57,175 nt of DNA from Muribaculaceae bacterium. GTDB taxonomy: Bacteria; Bacteroidota; Bacteroidia; Bacteroidales; Muribaculaceae. Position 1 is the first letter of the stretch. Every line of letters starts with the position of its first letter. This document shows, one piece after another, positions 17,641 to 26,853 of the stretch. A program made the translations under genes and the position numbers. The stretch covers positions 1 through 57,175 of the forward strand of contig JAFLTU010000013.1 of assembly GCA_022509125.1 (NCBI GenBank). Reading direction: 5' to 3'. Under the pieces are notes generated by a model that was not told the DNA's origin, searched no databases, and was given only the letters and a program-made list of their open reading frames with translations.

Positions 17641-18168
17641 ATGAATAATGAAACGACCCGGCTCCTTGATCTTGTGGGGCTGTCGAAATCTTTTTGTGAG
17701 CTTTGTGAGAGAGCCAGGGAATATTCAAAGGAAGAATTCACTGATCGCGCCTTAGATCTATTGCCTCGGATATATTGGAATTTCTTTGATCTCTCGGCAG
17801 GAGTGGCATTAGGAGAGGCAGATTATTTTTCCGATTATGTCGACGAGAGCCTCTACGATCAGATTAGAGGATCAATTGCGAGTGTCATGGGAGGTGCCGA
17901 CACATTTCTCGAAACCTTCGAGGAGGATATGAAATATAGCGACACCCCGATAACTTCTTCGATATCGGAATGTCTGGCCGACCTTTTTCAGCCGCTCTTC
18001 AATTTCATCTCCATAGTGCATGACTCAGAGGGCTCGCAGCTGGAAGAGGCCTTTATCTCTTGCAAGGAAGATTTTGAAAATTATTGGAGCCAAACGCTTT
18101 GTAACGCTTTAAAGGCCCTTAACAATGTGAAATATAACCACCTAAACGAGGAAGAGGATTATGGATGA
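17641..18168 (+). CDS. DUF5063 family protein
   Basis: An acidic helical protein of 175 residues with no signal peptide or membrane segment. The pattern (ARxYSKEEF, LPRIYW near residue 40, YFSDYVDESLY) fits DUF5063, a Bacteroidetes family of unknown role usually found near nadD/gmk. Its stop overlaps the M18 peptidase start by 8 bases. Confidence 0.8.
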   Translation: MNNETTRLLDLVGLSKSFCELCERAREYSKEEFTDRALDLLPRIYWNFFDLSAGVALGEADYFSDYVDESLYDQIRGSIASVMGGADTFLETFEEDMKYSDTPITSSISECLADLFQPLFNFISIVHDSEGSQLEEAFISCKEDFENYWSQTLCNALKALNNVKYNHLNEEEDYG

Positions 18169-19477
18169 AAAAATTGGGAGACTGATTGAATGGCTTAACA
18201 AATCCACCTGCAGTTATCTTGCGGTTGACACTGTGAGAGAAGAATTGGAGGGGAAAGGATTTGAGGAATTGCGTCAGAATGAGGAATGGAACATCCAGCC
18301 TGGAGGGAAATATTTTCTAGTGAAGAATGATAGTGCAATCTTTGCCTTCACTACAGGCAGAGGTCTCTCTTCTTTCCGTAAAGGTTCACTTCTTTTTGCT
18401 GCACATTCCGATAGCCCGTGTTTTAAACTGAAACCCAATCCTGAAATTTATGGCGACGGAGGTGTGGTTAGTTTGAATGTTGAAAAATATGGTGGAGGCA
18501 TCCTTTACACATGGTTTGATCGCCCGTTGTCGCTTTCAGGTAGATTGACCCTTAAGAGTGACAACCCGTTAAATCCTTCCACTGTCCTCTTCGATATGAA
18601 TAAGGTCATTGCGGTCATACCCCATCTTGCAATCCATTTTAACCGAAATGTGAATGAAGGGAATTCAATCTCGGTGCAGAAAGATATGAAACCTGTGATA
18701 GGTTATTACTCCGATGAAGAAATTCGGGAAGCGAAAAGGGGAAAAGGATTTATTCTTCCGGCCATAGCTGAGGCAAGTGGCTTGGAAGTCGCAGAGATAA
18801 AGGATTTTGATGCCTGTTTCTATCCTAAAGAAAAGGCAGCCTTATGCGGTTTGAATAATGAGTATATTATGTCTGGCCGCCTTGACGACCTTTCAATGGT
18901 ATTTGCCGGGCTTGAATCTTTGCTGGCCACATGTGATGAAGAAATAGACCATTTTAGGTTTTTGGCAATTTTCGATAATGAAGAGACCGGATCAGCCACC
19001 CGTCAGGGGGCTGCATCACCGGTGCTCCGCGATTTGATGGAGAGAGTCTGCGAAAGACTGGGTGGCTCTAAAGAGGATTTCCACATCGGAATAGCCAACT
19101 CCTTCATGATCTCGGCAGACAATGCCCACGCCTGGCATCCAAATTATAATGAGAAATATGATCCCACCAACCATCCTGTCGTAGGTGGAGGGCCTGTCAT
19201 AAAGGTAAATGCCAATGGCAAATACATGACAGATTCAGTAGGAGCAACCGTTTTTAAAAATCTATGCGAAAAGGCCGGAGTGAATTGGCAAATGTTTGTC
19301 AACCATTCCGATGTAGCCGGAGGTTCAACCCTCGGCAATATCCTTACATCACAAATGGATTTACAGGGGGTCGATGTGGGAGCACCAATCTGGGCGATGC
19401 ATTCTGCCTGTGAAACCGGAGGAATAAGTGACCATTTGGATATGATTAGGGTTGTAGAGAACTTCTGGAAGGGTTAA
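18161..19477 (+). CDS. M18 family aminopeptidase
   Basis: A zinc aminopeptidase of the aspartyl/aminopeptidase I type, 438 residues. Metal and catalytic segments are visible in order: AAHSDSPCFKL (ligand His), SGRLDDLS (bridging Asp), IFDNEETGSAT (catalytic and ligand Glu), ISADNAHAWHPN (ligand Asp), and the C-terminal HSACETGG His. Family members cleave N-terminal acidic or other residues from peptides in the cytoplasm and form dodecamers. It overlaps DUF5063 by 8 bases. Confidence 0.93.
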   Translation: MDEKIGRLIEWLNKSTCSYLAVDTVREELEGKGFEELRQNEEWNIQPGGKYFLVKNDSAIFAFTTGRGLSSFRKGSLLFAAHSDSPCFKLKPNPEIYGDGGVVSLNVEKYGGGILYTWFDRPLSLSGRLTLKSDNPLNPSTVLFDMNKVIAVIPHLAIHFNRNVNEGNSISVQKDMKPVIGYYSDEEIREAKRGKGFILPAIAEASGLEVAEIKDFDACFYPKEKAALCGLNNEYIMSGRLDDLSMVFAGLESLLATCDEEIDHFRFLAIFDNEETGSATRQGAASPVLRDLMERVCERLGGSKEDFHIGIANSFMISADNAHAWHPNYNEKYDPTNHPVVGGGPVIKVNANGKYMTDSVGATVFKNLCEKAGVNWQMFVNHSDVAGGSTLGNILTSQMDLQGVDVGAPIWAMHSACETGGISDHLDMIRVVENFWKG

Positions 19478-19522
19478 ATATCCCGGCTTTGAGACTTAGC
19501 AAACTGACGCAGGATAATTAAA

Positions 19523-19554
19523 TTTGAACTTAAGGGCAATTTTCAATAAATTTG
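19523..19554 (+). promoter_or_regulatory. Promoter of tig
   Basis: TTTG at 19523-19526 and TAAATTTG at 19547-19554 are separated by 20 bases. Both elements and their spacing fit the Bacteroidetes housekeeping promoter. The start codon is 57 bases downstream. Confidence 0.65.
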
Positions 19555-19611
19555 CAAAGAGTTTGAAACGACCGCACTACGAAATAGAATAATAAATTTC
19601 AATAAAAAGAT

Positions 19612-20961
19612 ATGAACGTAGACTATAGAAAGCTTGACAATGTCAATGCTGAGCTAAGCGTGACCCTCGAGGAGAAGGACTACGCCGACAAGGTGAAGAA
19701 ACAACTGAAGGAAATTGGCAAACACAGGCCGGAGCCGGGTTTTCGTGCCGGACATGTGCCTATGGCCATGCTTGAAAAGAAATATGGCGCGGGAGTGAAA
19801 TATGATGTCATCAACCGTGAGATAGCCGATGCCGTTTATGACTATATCCGCGACAATAAATTGAGAGTTCTGGGTCAACCCGTGGCCGATAAAGATAACC
19901 AGTTTAAAGATGGCGAAAAAGACTTCACCTTCAAATTTAAATTGGGATTGGCACCTGAGATCGATGTCAAGATCGGCAAAGACATGAAGATTCCTTACTA
20001 CACCATAGCGGTTTCCGATGAAATGGTGGATCAAGAGATTACAGCTCTTCGTAAACGTTTCGGAGTGCAGGGACCCGGCGAGGAAACCGAACCGGACGCT
20101 GTTATCAAAGGTGTCATTAGTGAATTGAATCCCGACGGCAGTGTCAAAGAGGATGGAATCGTTGTAGAGAATGGCATTTTAGCCCCCATGCATTTCACAA
20201 GCGACGAGCAGAAGAAACTTTTTGAGGGCAAACACCCTGGAGATGTAGTGGTGTTTAATCCGGCAGCATCATGCAACACCAATGTGACTGAGATGTCTTC
20301 AATGCTCAATATCGACAAAGAAGACGTAGAGAATCATAAGGGAGATTTCAATTTTGAGATCAAGGAAATCATAGTTTTGAAACCTGCCGAACTCGACCAG
20401 GAATTCTTCGATAACGCTGTGGGCAAAGACAAGGCTCATAATGAAGAGGAACTTAAAGAGGCTGTGAAGGATCTTATCAAAGACCAACTGAAGGCAGAGT
20501 CTAATTTCCGTTTCTCAATCGATGCAAGAAATGTGATTGAGAAAAGTGTCGGGAATGTTCAATTGCCTGAGGAGGTGTTGAAATCATTCCTGATGGGTCA
20601 GAATGAGCAGCTCACAGAAGCCAACATTGATGAGGAATATGTTAAGATACGTCCTCAATTGGTTTGGGACCTCACAAAAGATGAAATAGTTAGCAAATTC
20701 GACATAAAGGTGACAGAAGATGATCTTTTGGACGAAGCAAGAATTGCTGTCTACCGTCAGTTGAGTCAATATGGTCCCGCCTCATTGACAGAAGGTCTTA
20801 TCGACCATTATGCCCAAGAGGTTGTGAAAGACCAGAAGAATCGCGATTCCTTCGAACGTAATGCTTTAAACAAAAAGATTTTTGAGTCAATCAAAGAAAA
20901 TGTGACTCTCGATAACAAAGAGTTGTCGCTCGACGATTTCAAGAAACTCTATCAAGCTTAA
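19612..20961 (+). CDS. tig: Trigger factor
   Basis: A ribosome-bound chaperone and peptidyl-prolyl isomerase for nascent chains. The N-terminal ribosome-binding loop reads HRPEPGFRAGHVPMAML, close to the GFRxGxxP signature. The PPIase domain occupies roughly 150-230, and the helical substrate-binding domain fills the remainder to residue 449. The PPIase region looks degenerate, as is common in Bacteroidetes. It is transcribed in the same direction as clpP-clpX. Confidence 0.93.
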   Translation: MNVDYRKLDNVNAELSVTLEEKDYADKVKKQLKEIGKHRPEPGFRAGHVPMAMLEKKYGAGVKYDVINREIADAVYDYIRDNKLRVLGQPVADKDNQFKDGEKDFTFKFKLGLAPEIDVKIGKDMKIPYYTIAVSDEMVDQEITALRKRFGVQGPGEETEPDAVIKGVISELNPDGSVKEDGIVVENGILAPMHFTSDEQKKLFEGKHPGDVVVFNPAASCNTNVTEMSSMLNIDKEDVENHKGDFNFEIKEIIVLKPAELDQEFFDNAVGKDKAHNEEELKEAVKDLIKDQLKAESNFRFSIDARNVIEKSVGNVQLPEEVLKSFLMGQNEQLTEANIDEEYVKIRPQLVWDLTKDEIVSKFDIKVTEDDLLDEARIAVYRQLSQYGPASLTEGLIDHYAQEVVKDQKNRDSFERNALNKKIFESIKENVTLDNKELSLDDFKKLYQA

Positions 20962-20993
20962 AAAGGAAGATAAAACACACAATAAAGGGGAGC

Positions 20994-21040
20994 CGGCAAA
21001 TGTTAATATAAAAGACATTATGCCGACTCTTTCCTTTTTG
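20994..21040 (+). terminator. Terminator-like hairpin between tig and clpP
   Basis: CGGCAAATGT (20994-21003) pairs with ACATTATGCCG (21015-21025) with one bulged base, and is followed by a pyrimidine-rich tract with five Ts. It could end or attenuate tig transcription before clpP. The T-tract is interrupted, so the call is tentative. No clean -7 box follows; TAGAATTTG at 21044 has one base too many. Confidence 0.4.
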
Positions 21041-21100
21041 GCATAGAATTTGTGAAAACCTAAGGGATAATAGTTCCTTACAACGAAAACCAAATAAATC

Positions 21101-21817
21101 ATGCAAAAAGATTTCAGAAACTTTGCGGTCAATCATCTTGGGGTCAGCTCAAGTGAGTTTGACAGTTATATGAAACATGTCAATATCACCAATCCGGGTT
21201 TGAATTTAAGTCTTCCCCACGCTGACTATATGAACCCCTACATCTTGGAAGAACGTCAACTTAACGTCACTCAGATGGATGTTTTCTCTCGTTTGATGAT
21301 GGACCGTATAATCTTCCTTGGCACACAAGTGACCGACACATCGGCCAATATAATCCAAGCCCAGTTGCTTTATCTGGATTCAATAGACCCGGAGAAAGAT
21401 ATCTCTATCTATATTAACTCCCCCGGCGGATCAGTTTATGCCGGCTTGGGAATCTATGACACCATGCAATACGTTTCGAGCAACGTCTCCACGATTTGCA
21501 CCGGAATGGCGGCTTCAATGGCAGCCGTGTTGCTTGTAGCCGGAGAAAATGGGAAACGTTTCGCACTGCCTCATTCAAGAGTTATGATCCATCAGCCGAT
21601 GGGCGGCATACAAGGCCAAGCTTCCGATATTGAAATCACAGCCAAGGAAATCCTTAAATTGAAGGATGAGCTTTATCGCATTATATCGGAACATTCAGGC
21701 CAGCCCTTTGAAAAGGTTGAGAAAGATTCCGACCGCGACTATTGGATGACGGCAGCTGAAGCCAAAGATTATGGAATGATCGACAAGATATTGGTAAATC
21801 CAAAAAAGAAAGATTAA
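21101..21817 (+). CDS. clpP: ATP-dependent Clp protease proteolytic subunit ClpP
   Basis: A serine protease that forms the double-ring chamber used with ClpX. The nucleophile is S139 ([11 protein letters not shown]) and the catalytic His is H164 ([10 protein letters not shown]). At 238 residues it has an N-terminal extension of about 30-40 residues compared with E. coli ClpP, which may be a longer propeptide. clpX begins 6 bases after its stop. Confidence 0.96.
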   Translation: MQKDFRNFAVNHLGVSSSEFDSYMKHVNITNPGLNLSLPHADYMNPYILEERQLNVTQMDVFSRLMMDRIIFLGTQVTDTSANIIQAQLLYLDSIDPEKDISIYINSPGGSVYAGLGIYDTMQYVSSNVSTICTGMAASMAAVLLVAGENGKRFALPHSRVMIHQPMGGIQGQASDIEITAKEILKLKDELYRIISEHSGQPFEKVEKDSDRDYWMTAAEAKDYGMIDKILVNPKKKD

Positions 21818-21823
21818 AATAAG

Positions 21824-23068
21824 ATGGCAAAAGGCCGTTCAGGAATGATTTGTTCGATGTGTGGCAGTCCGGACAGTGCTGCCAATCCTGTCGTAGGTAT
21901 CTTCGATGGGTTAAACCTATGCACGAGTTGCATATCTTTCATCGACAATGCTCGTGATGAGCAGCTGAAAAAGAAAACCAAGGGAAAATCTCAAAAGGAG
22001 AGTGGTTCTTCGATTCCTAAGCCAAAGGAGATTAAAGATTTTCTCGACAAATATGTCATAGGGCAAGAAGATGCTAAGAAATATCTATCAGTGGCTGTCT
22101 ACAACCACTACAAGCGTATCAACCAGCCTGAAGATGATGATGTAGATATCGAGAAATCGAACATAATACTCGTGGGTCCCACAGGCACAGGGAAAACCTT
22201 GCTTGCCAAGACTATAGCTCGCCTTTTAGATGTGCCATTCACCATAGTGGATGCCACAGTATTAACAGAGGCCGGCTATGTTGGTGAAGACATAGAATCT
22301 CTTTTGACCCGATTGCTCCAGACTTGCGACTATGATGTAGAGAAGGCAGAGAGAGGCATAGTTTTTATCGATGAGATCGACAAGATTGCAAGAAAGAGCG
22401 ACAACCCCTCCATCACACGAGATGTAAGTGGCGAAGGAGTGCAACAGGGCCTTCTCAAGCTCCTTGAGGGTTCTGTGGTGCTTGTTCCGCCAAATGGAGG
22501 CAGAAAGCATCCTGAGCAAAAGATGATAGCCGTCAACACTAAAAACATTCTTTTTATCTGCGGAGGAGCTTTCGACGGCATAGAACGCAAGATAGCCTCA
22601 CGACTAAACACTCATGTGGTAGGTTATGGTCACGACGAGTCGGGAAGAAAGAAAAAGCGTGAAAACTTGATGAAGTATGTCTTGCCGATGGATTTAAAAT
22701 CCTATGGTTTGATTCCTGAAATTATAGGTAGGCTTCCGATTTTGACAAGTCTTGATCCCCTTGACCGCGATGCATTGCGAAGAATTTTGACAGAGCCAAA
22801 AAATTCCATCATAGGCCAATATAAGAAATTGTTTAAACTTGATGGAGTAGAACTCAATTTCACTGAGGATGCTCTCGATATGATTGTTGACAAGGCCATC
22901 GAATATAAGCTTGGAGCCCGAGGCCTCCGTTCAATTGTGGAGACTATTATGGTCGATTCCATGTTTGAAGTGCCATCTAGTTCTGAAAAAGTCTTCACAA
23001 TAGACGCCGGTTATGTGCAGCAGCAACTTGAACAGGCTCATTTCGAAAAAACCGCCATTAAAGATTAA
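21824..23068 (+). CDS. clpX: ATP-dependent Clp protease ATP-binding subunit ClpX
   Basis: An AAA+ unfoldase that feeds substrates to ClpP. The N-terminal zinc-binding domain has C10, C13, C33 and C36. Walker A is GPTGTGKT at 118-125, the pore-1 loop is GYVGED, Walker B is FIDEIDKIA, and the RKH loop motif (GGRKHPEQ) is present. The 414-residue length is normal. A strong terminator follows. Confidence 0.97.
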   Translation: MAKGRSGMICSMCGSPDSAANPVVGIFDGLNLCTSCISFIDNARDEQLKKKTKGKSQKESGSSIPKPKEIKDFLDKYVIGQEDAKKYLSVAVYNHYKRINQPEDDDVDIEKSNIILVGPTGTGKTLLAKTIARLLDVPFTIVDATVLTEAGYVGEDIESLLTRLLQTCDYDVEKAERGIVFIDEIDKIARKSDNPSITRDVSGEGVQQGLLKLLEGSVVLVPPNGGRKHPEQKMIAVNTKNILFICGGAFDGIERKIASRLNTHVVGYGHDESGRKKKRENLMKYVLPMDLKSYGLIPEIIGRLPILTSLDPLDRDALRRILTEPKNSIIGQYKKLFKLDGVELNFTEDALDMIVDKAIEYKLGARGLRSIVETIMVDSMFEVPSSSEKVFTIDAGYVQQQLEQAHFEKTAIKD

Positions 23069-23090
23069 ACCTAAAACTTATAAGCAAAAA

Positions 23091-23118
23091 AGCGACTCCC
23101 CCGAGTCGCTTTCTGTTT
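23091..23118. terminator. Bidirectional intrinsic terminator after clpX
   Basis: AGCGACTC (23091-23098) and GAGTCGCT (23103-23110) form a perfect 8-pair stem with a CCCC loop. It is flanked by six As on the left and TTTCTGTTT on the right, so it can end both clpX and the minus-strand gene at 23151. Confidence 0.87.
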
Positions 23119-23150
23119 ATATACCATATTGTATTCTGTGGTTAAAAGAG

Positions 23151-23519
23151 TTAATGGGCTGAACGAGTATTGATTTTTTTGCCGTTTTTGTCCCAAGTAT
23201 AAATCCAGCTTCCGTTTTTGGAAGTGAAAGTATCACCTGCCACACCAATAACATCGCCAACAGTGCTCTTTGATAGTGTTTGATATTTCTTGCCTTCAGA
23301 ATCCCAAAGATAAATCCAGCTCCCGTTTTGACTTACGAAGAAACTTGAACTGAATCCGAGCACTGTGCCAACAGTAGACGAAGAAAGAGTTTTATATTTT
23401 TGTCCTTTTGAATTATAAATATAAACCCAACTGCCATTGGTTTCAACACTTGAGATTTGTTCTGCTTTAGAAGATAGTCCGAACATAGCCAGAAAAATAA
23501 TGATTAAAAATTTTTTCAT
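23151..23519 (-). CDS. Small secreted protein with three tandem about 38-residue repeats
   Basis: A 122-residue protein with a signal peptide (about 1-19, MKKFLIIIFLAMFGLSSKA). The mature part is three copies of a unit beginning NGSW(V/I)Y and continuing (D/N)S(K/E)GKKY.TLS.STVG.V.G. The copies begin near residues 28, 65 and 102, and the last is truncated. No catalytic motif is visible; the units may form SH3-like or beta-strand modules that bind a partner at the surface. It lies 30 bases from the exonuclease gene. I do not recognise a named family. Confidence 0.75.
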   Translation of the reverse strand: MKKFLIIIFLAMFGLSSKAEQISSVETNGSWVYIYNSKGQKYKTLSSSTVGTVLGFSSSFFVSQNGSWIYLWDSEGKKYQTLSKSTVGDVIGVAGDTFTSKNGSWIYTWDKNGKKINTRSAH

Positions 23520-23549
23520 GGGATAAAATTAGAGAATATTTTGTAAAGA

Positions 23550-24038
23550 TTAAAGTAATTTAAGAGCAATTGCGGCACATGCTTCAGCATCAGCCAGGGC
23601 ATGATGGTGATTCTCCAAATCGAACCCGCATGCGGAAGCGACTGTATGAAGCTGATGATTGGGTAGTTTTAAGCAACGTCGCGAAGCAGCCAAAGTGCAA
23701 TGGAATTCATAACCGGGATATGGGAGGCCATACTCTAGAAACACGGCTTTAAGACAGCTTTCATCAAAGGGTTTGTTATGTGCCACAAGTGGAAGGCCTT
23801 CCAACCGATGGGCAATCTTTGCCCAAACTTCAGGAAAATTTTCTTCGTAATCAGTGTCATAATGATCGAGGCCATGAATAGCCGTGGTCCATTCTGTGTA
23901 ATAATTTGGCCTTGGTCGTATAAGACTATAGAATTTATCCACTATCTCTCCGTTTCTGACAATTACAATTCCCACGCTGCATACGCTTGAACGTCGGCCA
24001 TTGGCTGTTTCAAAATCTATTGCTGCAAAATCTTTCAT
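23550..24038 (-). CDS. DEDDh 3'-5' exonuclease (DnaQ-like)
   Basis: A 162-residue RNase H-like exonuclease. Exo I is AIDFETANGRRSS, Exo II lies around LVAHNKPFDESCL (Asp and Asn), and Exo III is HHALADAEACA with the DEDDh His/Asp pair. The family is like the epsilon proofreading subunit, but no polymerase is fused or linked. It may trim DNA or RNA ends in repair. Confidence 0.92.
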   Translation of the reverse strand: MKDFAAIDFETANGRRSSVCSVGIVIVRNGEIVDKFYSLIRPRPNYYTEWTTAIHGLDHYDTDYEENFPEVWAKIAHRLEGLPLVAHNKPFDESCLKAVFLEYGLPYPGYEFHCTLAASRRCLKLPNHQLHTVASACGFDLENHHHALADAEACAAIALKLL

Positions 24039-24047
24039 ATTTTCTTG

Positions 24048-24127
24048 TAGGAGCGGAAGTCTCCTGACTTCCGTATAAAATATTAAAATTAATTTCGTTT
24101 TCGGAGGTCGGGAGACCTCCGTTCCTA
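24048..24127. repeat. REPIN-like element: two inverted GTAG-type hairpins
   Basis: Arms 24048-24073 and 24102-24127 are inverted copies, 22 of 26 positions identical. Each arm is itself a perfect 8-pair hairpin: CGGAAGTC/GACTTCCG with loop TCCT at 24054-24073, and CGGAGGTC/GACCTCCG with loop GGGA at 24102-24121. One A:T pair in the first corresponds to a G:C pair in the second. The first arm is preceded by GTAG. The right arm includes the TAG stop codon of the WYL gene. The layout is like paired REP sequences moved by RAYT transposases. Confidence 0.6.
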
Positions 24128-25027
24128 ATCATTTTTATATAGTTCCATCATATCTGATATCCAACCTTTCATCGTTTTTCGTAAAGAATCGGGATAGATG
24201 ACTTCTATCATGCTCCCGAATTGAAGAAGTTTCATCACAAAATCGAATGAAGGAACTAAATACAATTCAAAATCGGCATATTCTCCACAGTCTTCGATAA
24301 GTATCTGACTCTCGTGAAGAGGCAAAGTGTTTAAATAATATTTATGATTTTCGTTTGCTCTGACCACAATTCTTTGCGGTTGGTTTTCATATCCGATTGC
24401 CACTCCATAGAAGGGAGAGAAAAATTCAGATGCATTGAAATTTTTTGGCAGTAAAAATTTGGAATTGAGGATATTGGTTGATTCAATTCTATCTAAACCG
24501 TAAAGTCTCATTTCTCCTCTATTGTTTTTACCGAGAGCATACCATCTGTTTTCATGAAGCTTTACACAGTAGGGTTCAATTGAGAATGTGTAACCATGAG
24601 TGTGTTTGAATGGCCTATAGGTAATTTCCACCATATTATAGTCTTTCATGGCCTGAATGATAGTTGTCAGATGATGGCTCCCTGAAGGTATTTTCGACAC
24701 GAGTATTCTATCTTTTAAAGAGAGGTTTTCGCCAATTAGATTACCCACAGCGAAGGAATCGAGCATCCATTTTTTAAGTTTGTCATCCTCGATATCATCC
24801 GGATTTTCAATATAGTAAAGATACCCTCCGGTTTTTTGACATTCAATATTTATGCCAAACTGGCTGAAAATGGCATCGCGCCAGCGGTTGAATGTCGCTC
24901 TTGGAAGAGGATGGCTATCACTTAGGTCCTTAGCTCTTTCCCAACGGTCGGAAAGATCTTTATGAGAGATTTTACCGGCTCTCCTGATGGTCTCGATGAG
25001 CCATGTGTATTTTTGAAGTTGAGTCAA
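24125..25027 (-). CDS. WYL-domain transcriptional regulator
   Basis: A cytoplasmic regulator of 300 residues. The N-terminal part (about 1-70) is a winged-helix region (GKISHKDLSDRWER..SHPLPRATFNRWRDA). The WYL domain follows (EITYRPFKHTHGYTFSIEPY, RWYALGKNNRG, RLYGLDRI), and a C-terminal WCX-like extension ends near SDMMELY. WYL proteins sense nucleic acid or other ligands and often control stress or defence genes. It does not adjoin a defence locus here; its target is unknown. Its 3' end lies inside the REPIN-like element. Confidence 0.88.
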   Translation of the reverse strand: MTQLQKYTWLIETIRRAGKISHKDLSDRWERAKDLSDSHPLPRATFNRWRDAIFSQFGINIECQKTGGYLYYIENPDDIEDDKLKKWMLDSFAVGNLIGENLSLKDRILVSKIPSGSHHLTTIIQAMKDYNMVEITYRPFKHTHGYTFSIEPYCVKLHENRWYALGKNNRGEMRLYGLDRIESTNILNSKFLLPKNFNASEFFSPFYGVAIGYENQPQRIVVRANENHKYYLNTLPLHESQILIEDCGEYADFELYLVPSFDFVMKLLQFGSMIEVIYPDSLRKTMKGWISDMMELYKND

Positions 25028-25132
25028 AGGAAATGAAGTTTAAAAACAATGCGAAGATAGGAAAAACCTGTTTCATTTTATGAGCCAGGTTTTATTCCTT
25101 GTCTAAATTTTTGTTAAAAATTCCTTGAATTT

Positions 25133-25852
25133 TTATAAAAATTGAGAGAAAGGATGATTATCGGTCTTTAAATGTTCAATCATTTCTAAAGTAGGAAGAG
25201 TGGTGAGATTTGGAGAATCGAGAAGAGATATGTAATCACAAAGCCGAGTAGCTATATCAAGCTCATGGGTTGAGAAAATGATAGTTTTCCCTTTATTGAG
25301 AGAAAGATTTTTTAGCAAAGAAACCAAATCAAATCGAGAAGGGAGGTCCAGGAAAGAAGTAGGCTCATCAAGGATTATTACAGGAGTGTCTTGAGCGATG
25401 GCTCTTGCAATCATAATTTTTTGAGCCTCTCCGTCACTGAGTTCGCTGAAATATCGGATCGAGAAATCAGTCATTCCAACCATATTCAGAGCCTCTTCTA
25501 TAATTATATAATCGTTTCGTGAGAGTTTTCCATGCCAGCCTGTGTGGGGTGAGCGTCCGAGCTTTACAATGTCTTCAGCCCTTAAGTTAGAGAGGCGAGG
25601 CCGGGATGTGTTAACATAAGCAACTGTATGGGCCAGCTCCGTCGCTGAAAAATCCTTAATGTTTTTCCCATCTATTTTAATCGCACCTTGATAATTATTG
25701 TTTAATCCACAAATAGCCTTCAGAAGAGTTGATTTCCCACTCCCATTCCGACCTATTAAAGCTGTGAGTTTACCGGAAAAATATTCATTATAGACATCTT
25801 TCAAAAGAATCTTTTGATTGAAGCCTAAACTTAAGTTTTCAAGAAGGATCAT
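25133..25852 (-). CDS. btuD: Cobalamin ABC importer ATPase (BtuD/FecE-like)
   Basis: A 239-residue ATPase starting at ATG 25852. A longer start at 25939 was rejected because it would run 30 codons into the permease, whereas ATG 25852 overlaps the permease stop in a classic ATGA junction. Walker A is GRNGSGKST at 34-42, the signature is LSDGEAQ, and Walker B is VIILDEPTS. It powers the permease encoded just upstream; riboswitch control and the operon context point to cobalamin as cargo rather than siderophore or heme. Confidence 0.9.
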   Translation of the reverse strand: MILLENLSLGFNQKILLKDVYNEYFSGKLTALIGRNGSGKSTLLKAICGLNNNYQGAIKIDGKNIKDFSATELAHTVAYVNTSRPRLSNLRAEDIVKLGRSPHTGWHGKLSRNDYIIIEEALNMVGMTDFSIRYFSELSDGEAQKIMIARAIAQDTPVIILDEPTSFLDLPSRFDLVSLLKNLSLNKGKTIIFSTHELDIATRLCDYISLLDSPNLTTLPTLEMIEHLKTDNHPFSQFL

Positions 25853-26853
25853 GCAGAAAAAGCTTTGTTTTGCAAAACAATAAAAATGATAATTGGGATA
25901 CCTAAGAGAGATGTGACAGCATTGATTGGAAGAATCCAAATTTTAGAAATGATGTCGCAAAAAATTAAAATAAAGGCTCCTGTCAGAATATTAGCGGGTA
26001 CAAGAATACGATTGTCGCTGCTGTCAAAAAGCATCCTTGTGACATGAGGCAGAGCCAGTCCGATAAAACCGATTGGACCGCAGAAAGCAGTGACGCTTCC
26101 TGCCAGCAGTGAGGTGGAAAGAAAGAGTATCCCTCTCGTGCGTTTAATTTTCAAACCCAGGGTGCGGGCATAATCTTCTCCCAGAATCAATTGATTCAAG
26201 GGTTTGACAGCCAAAAAAGCCAGCATCAGTCCAATAATAACTCCTCCGGATAAAACAGGAAGCTGGCTTGAAGAAACATCTCCAAGAGAACCCATAGTCC
26301 ATATCACATAGGATTTCAAAGCTTCATCATGACTAAGGTATTGAAGAATCTGAACCACGGCAGAAACTCCGGAGGAAAACATCATACCCAAAATCAAAAT
26401 AACCATAATATCCTTTATTCTTTGAGACAAAAGCCCGATAACTACAAGGATTATTGCTGAACCGATCCAAGCAGCTCCTGCTATGCCGAAAGAATAAGAA
26501 GATGCTGAGAGTCCCAATAACGGCAGACCAAGGATAAACAAAGAGACGCCGAGACTTGCTCCGGAACTAATACCTAGAACATAAGGACCTGCCAGGGGAT
26601 TGCGGAAGAGTGTCTGCATCTGCAACCCGCTCACCGACAAGGCTGCCCCGGCAATGAAGGCGACTATAGCTTTATTAAACCTGATATTGAAAATAATCTG
26701 TTGGTGAAGCTGGGAATCCGGATTGCCGGCCAGTGTGTTTACTACTTCTTGGAATGGAATGGAGACAGTGCCTGTGGCCAAATCTAATATAAACAGTATC
26801 AGAGTGGCAATAGTCAATAAAAGGAAAAGAATAATTGATCGAGAGCGTTTCAT
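25849..26853 (-). CDS. btuC: Cobalamin ABC importer permease (BtuC/FecCD family)
   Basis: A polytopic inner-membrane protein of 334 residues with about 9-10 membrane segments. FecCD signatures include PLAGPYVLGISSGASLG near residue 95 and GPIGFIGLALPHVTR near residue 270. It forms the channel for the BtuD-type ATPase and overlaps both neighbours by 4 bases (ATGA junctions). Confidence 0.92.
   Translation of the reverse strand: MKRSRSIILFLLLTIATLILFILDLATGTVSIPFQEVVNTLAGNPDSQLHQQIIFNIRFNKAIVAFIAGAALSVSGLQMQTLFRNPLAGPYVLGISSGASLGVSLFILGLPLLGLSASSYSFGIAGAAWIGSAIILVVIGLLSQRIKDIMVILILGMMFSSGVSAVVQILQYLSHDEALKSYVIWTMGSLGDVSSSQLPVLSGGVIIGLMLAFLAVKPLNQLILGEDYARTLGLKIKRTRGILFLSTSLLAGSVTAFCGPIGFIGLALPHVTRMLFDSSDNRILVPANILTGAFILIFCDIISKIWILPINAVTSLLGIPIIIFIVLQNKAFSA

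Noticed and set aside
25128..25143. Perfect palindrome AATTTTTATAAAAATT at the end of btuD
   Set aside because: All A/T pairs, no loop, and no U-tract of its own; too weak for a terminator or operator call.
25853..25939. Longer start for the cobalamin ABC ATPase
   Set aside because: The added 29 residues run into the permease gene and have no family similarity; the ATGA overlap supports the start at 25852.
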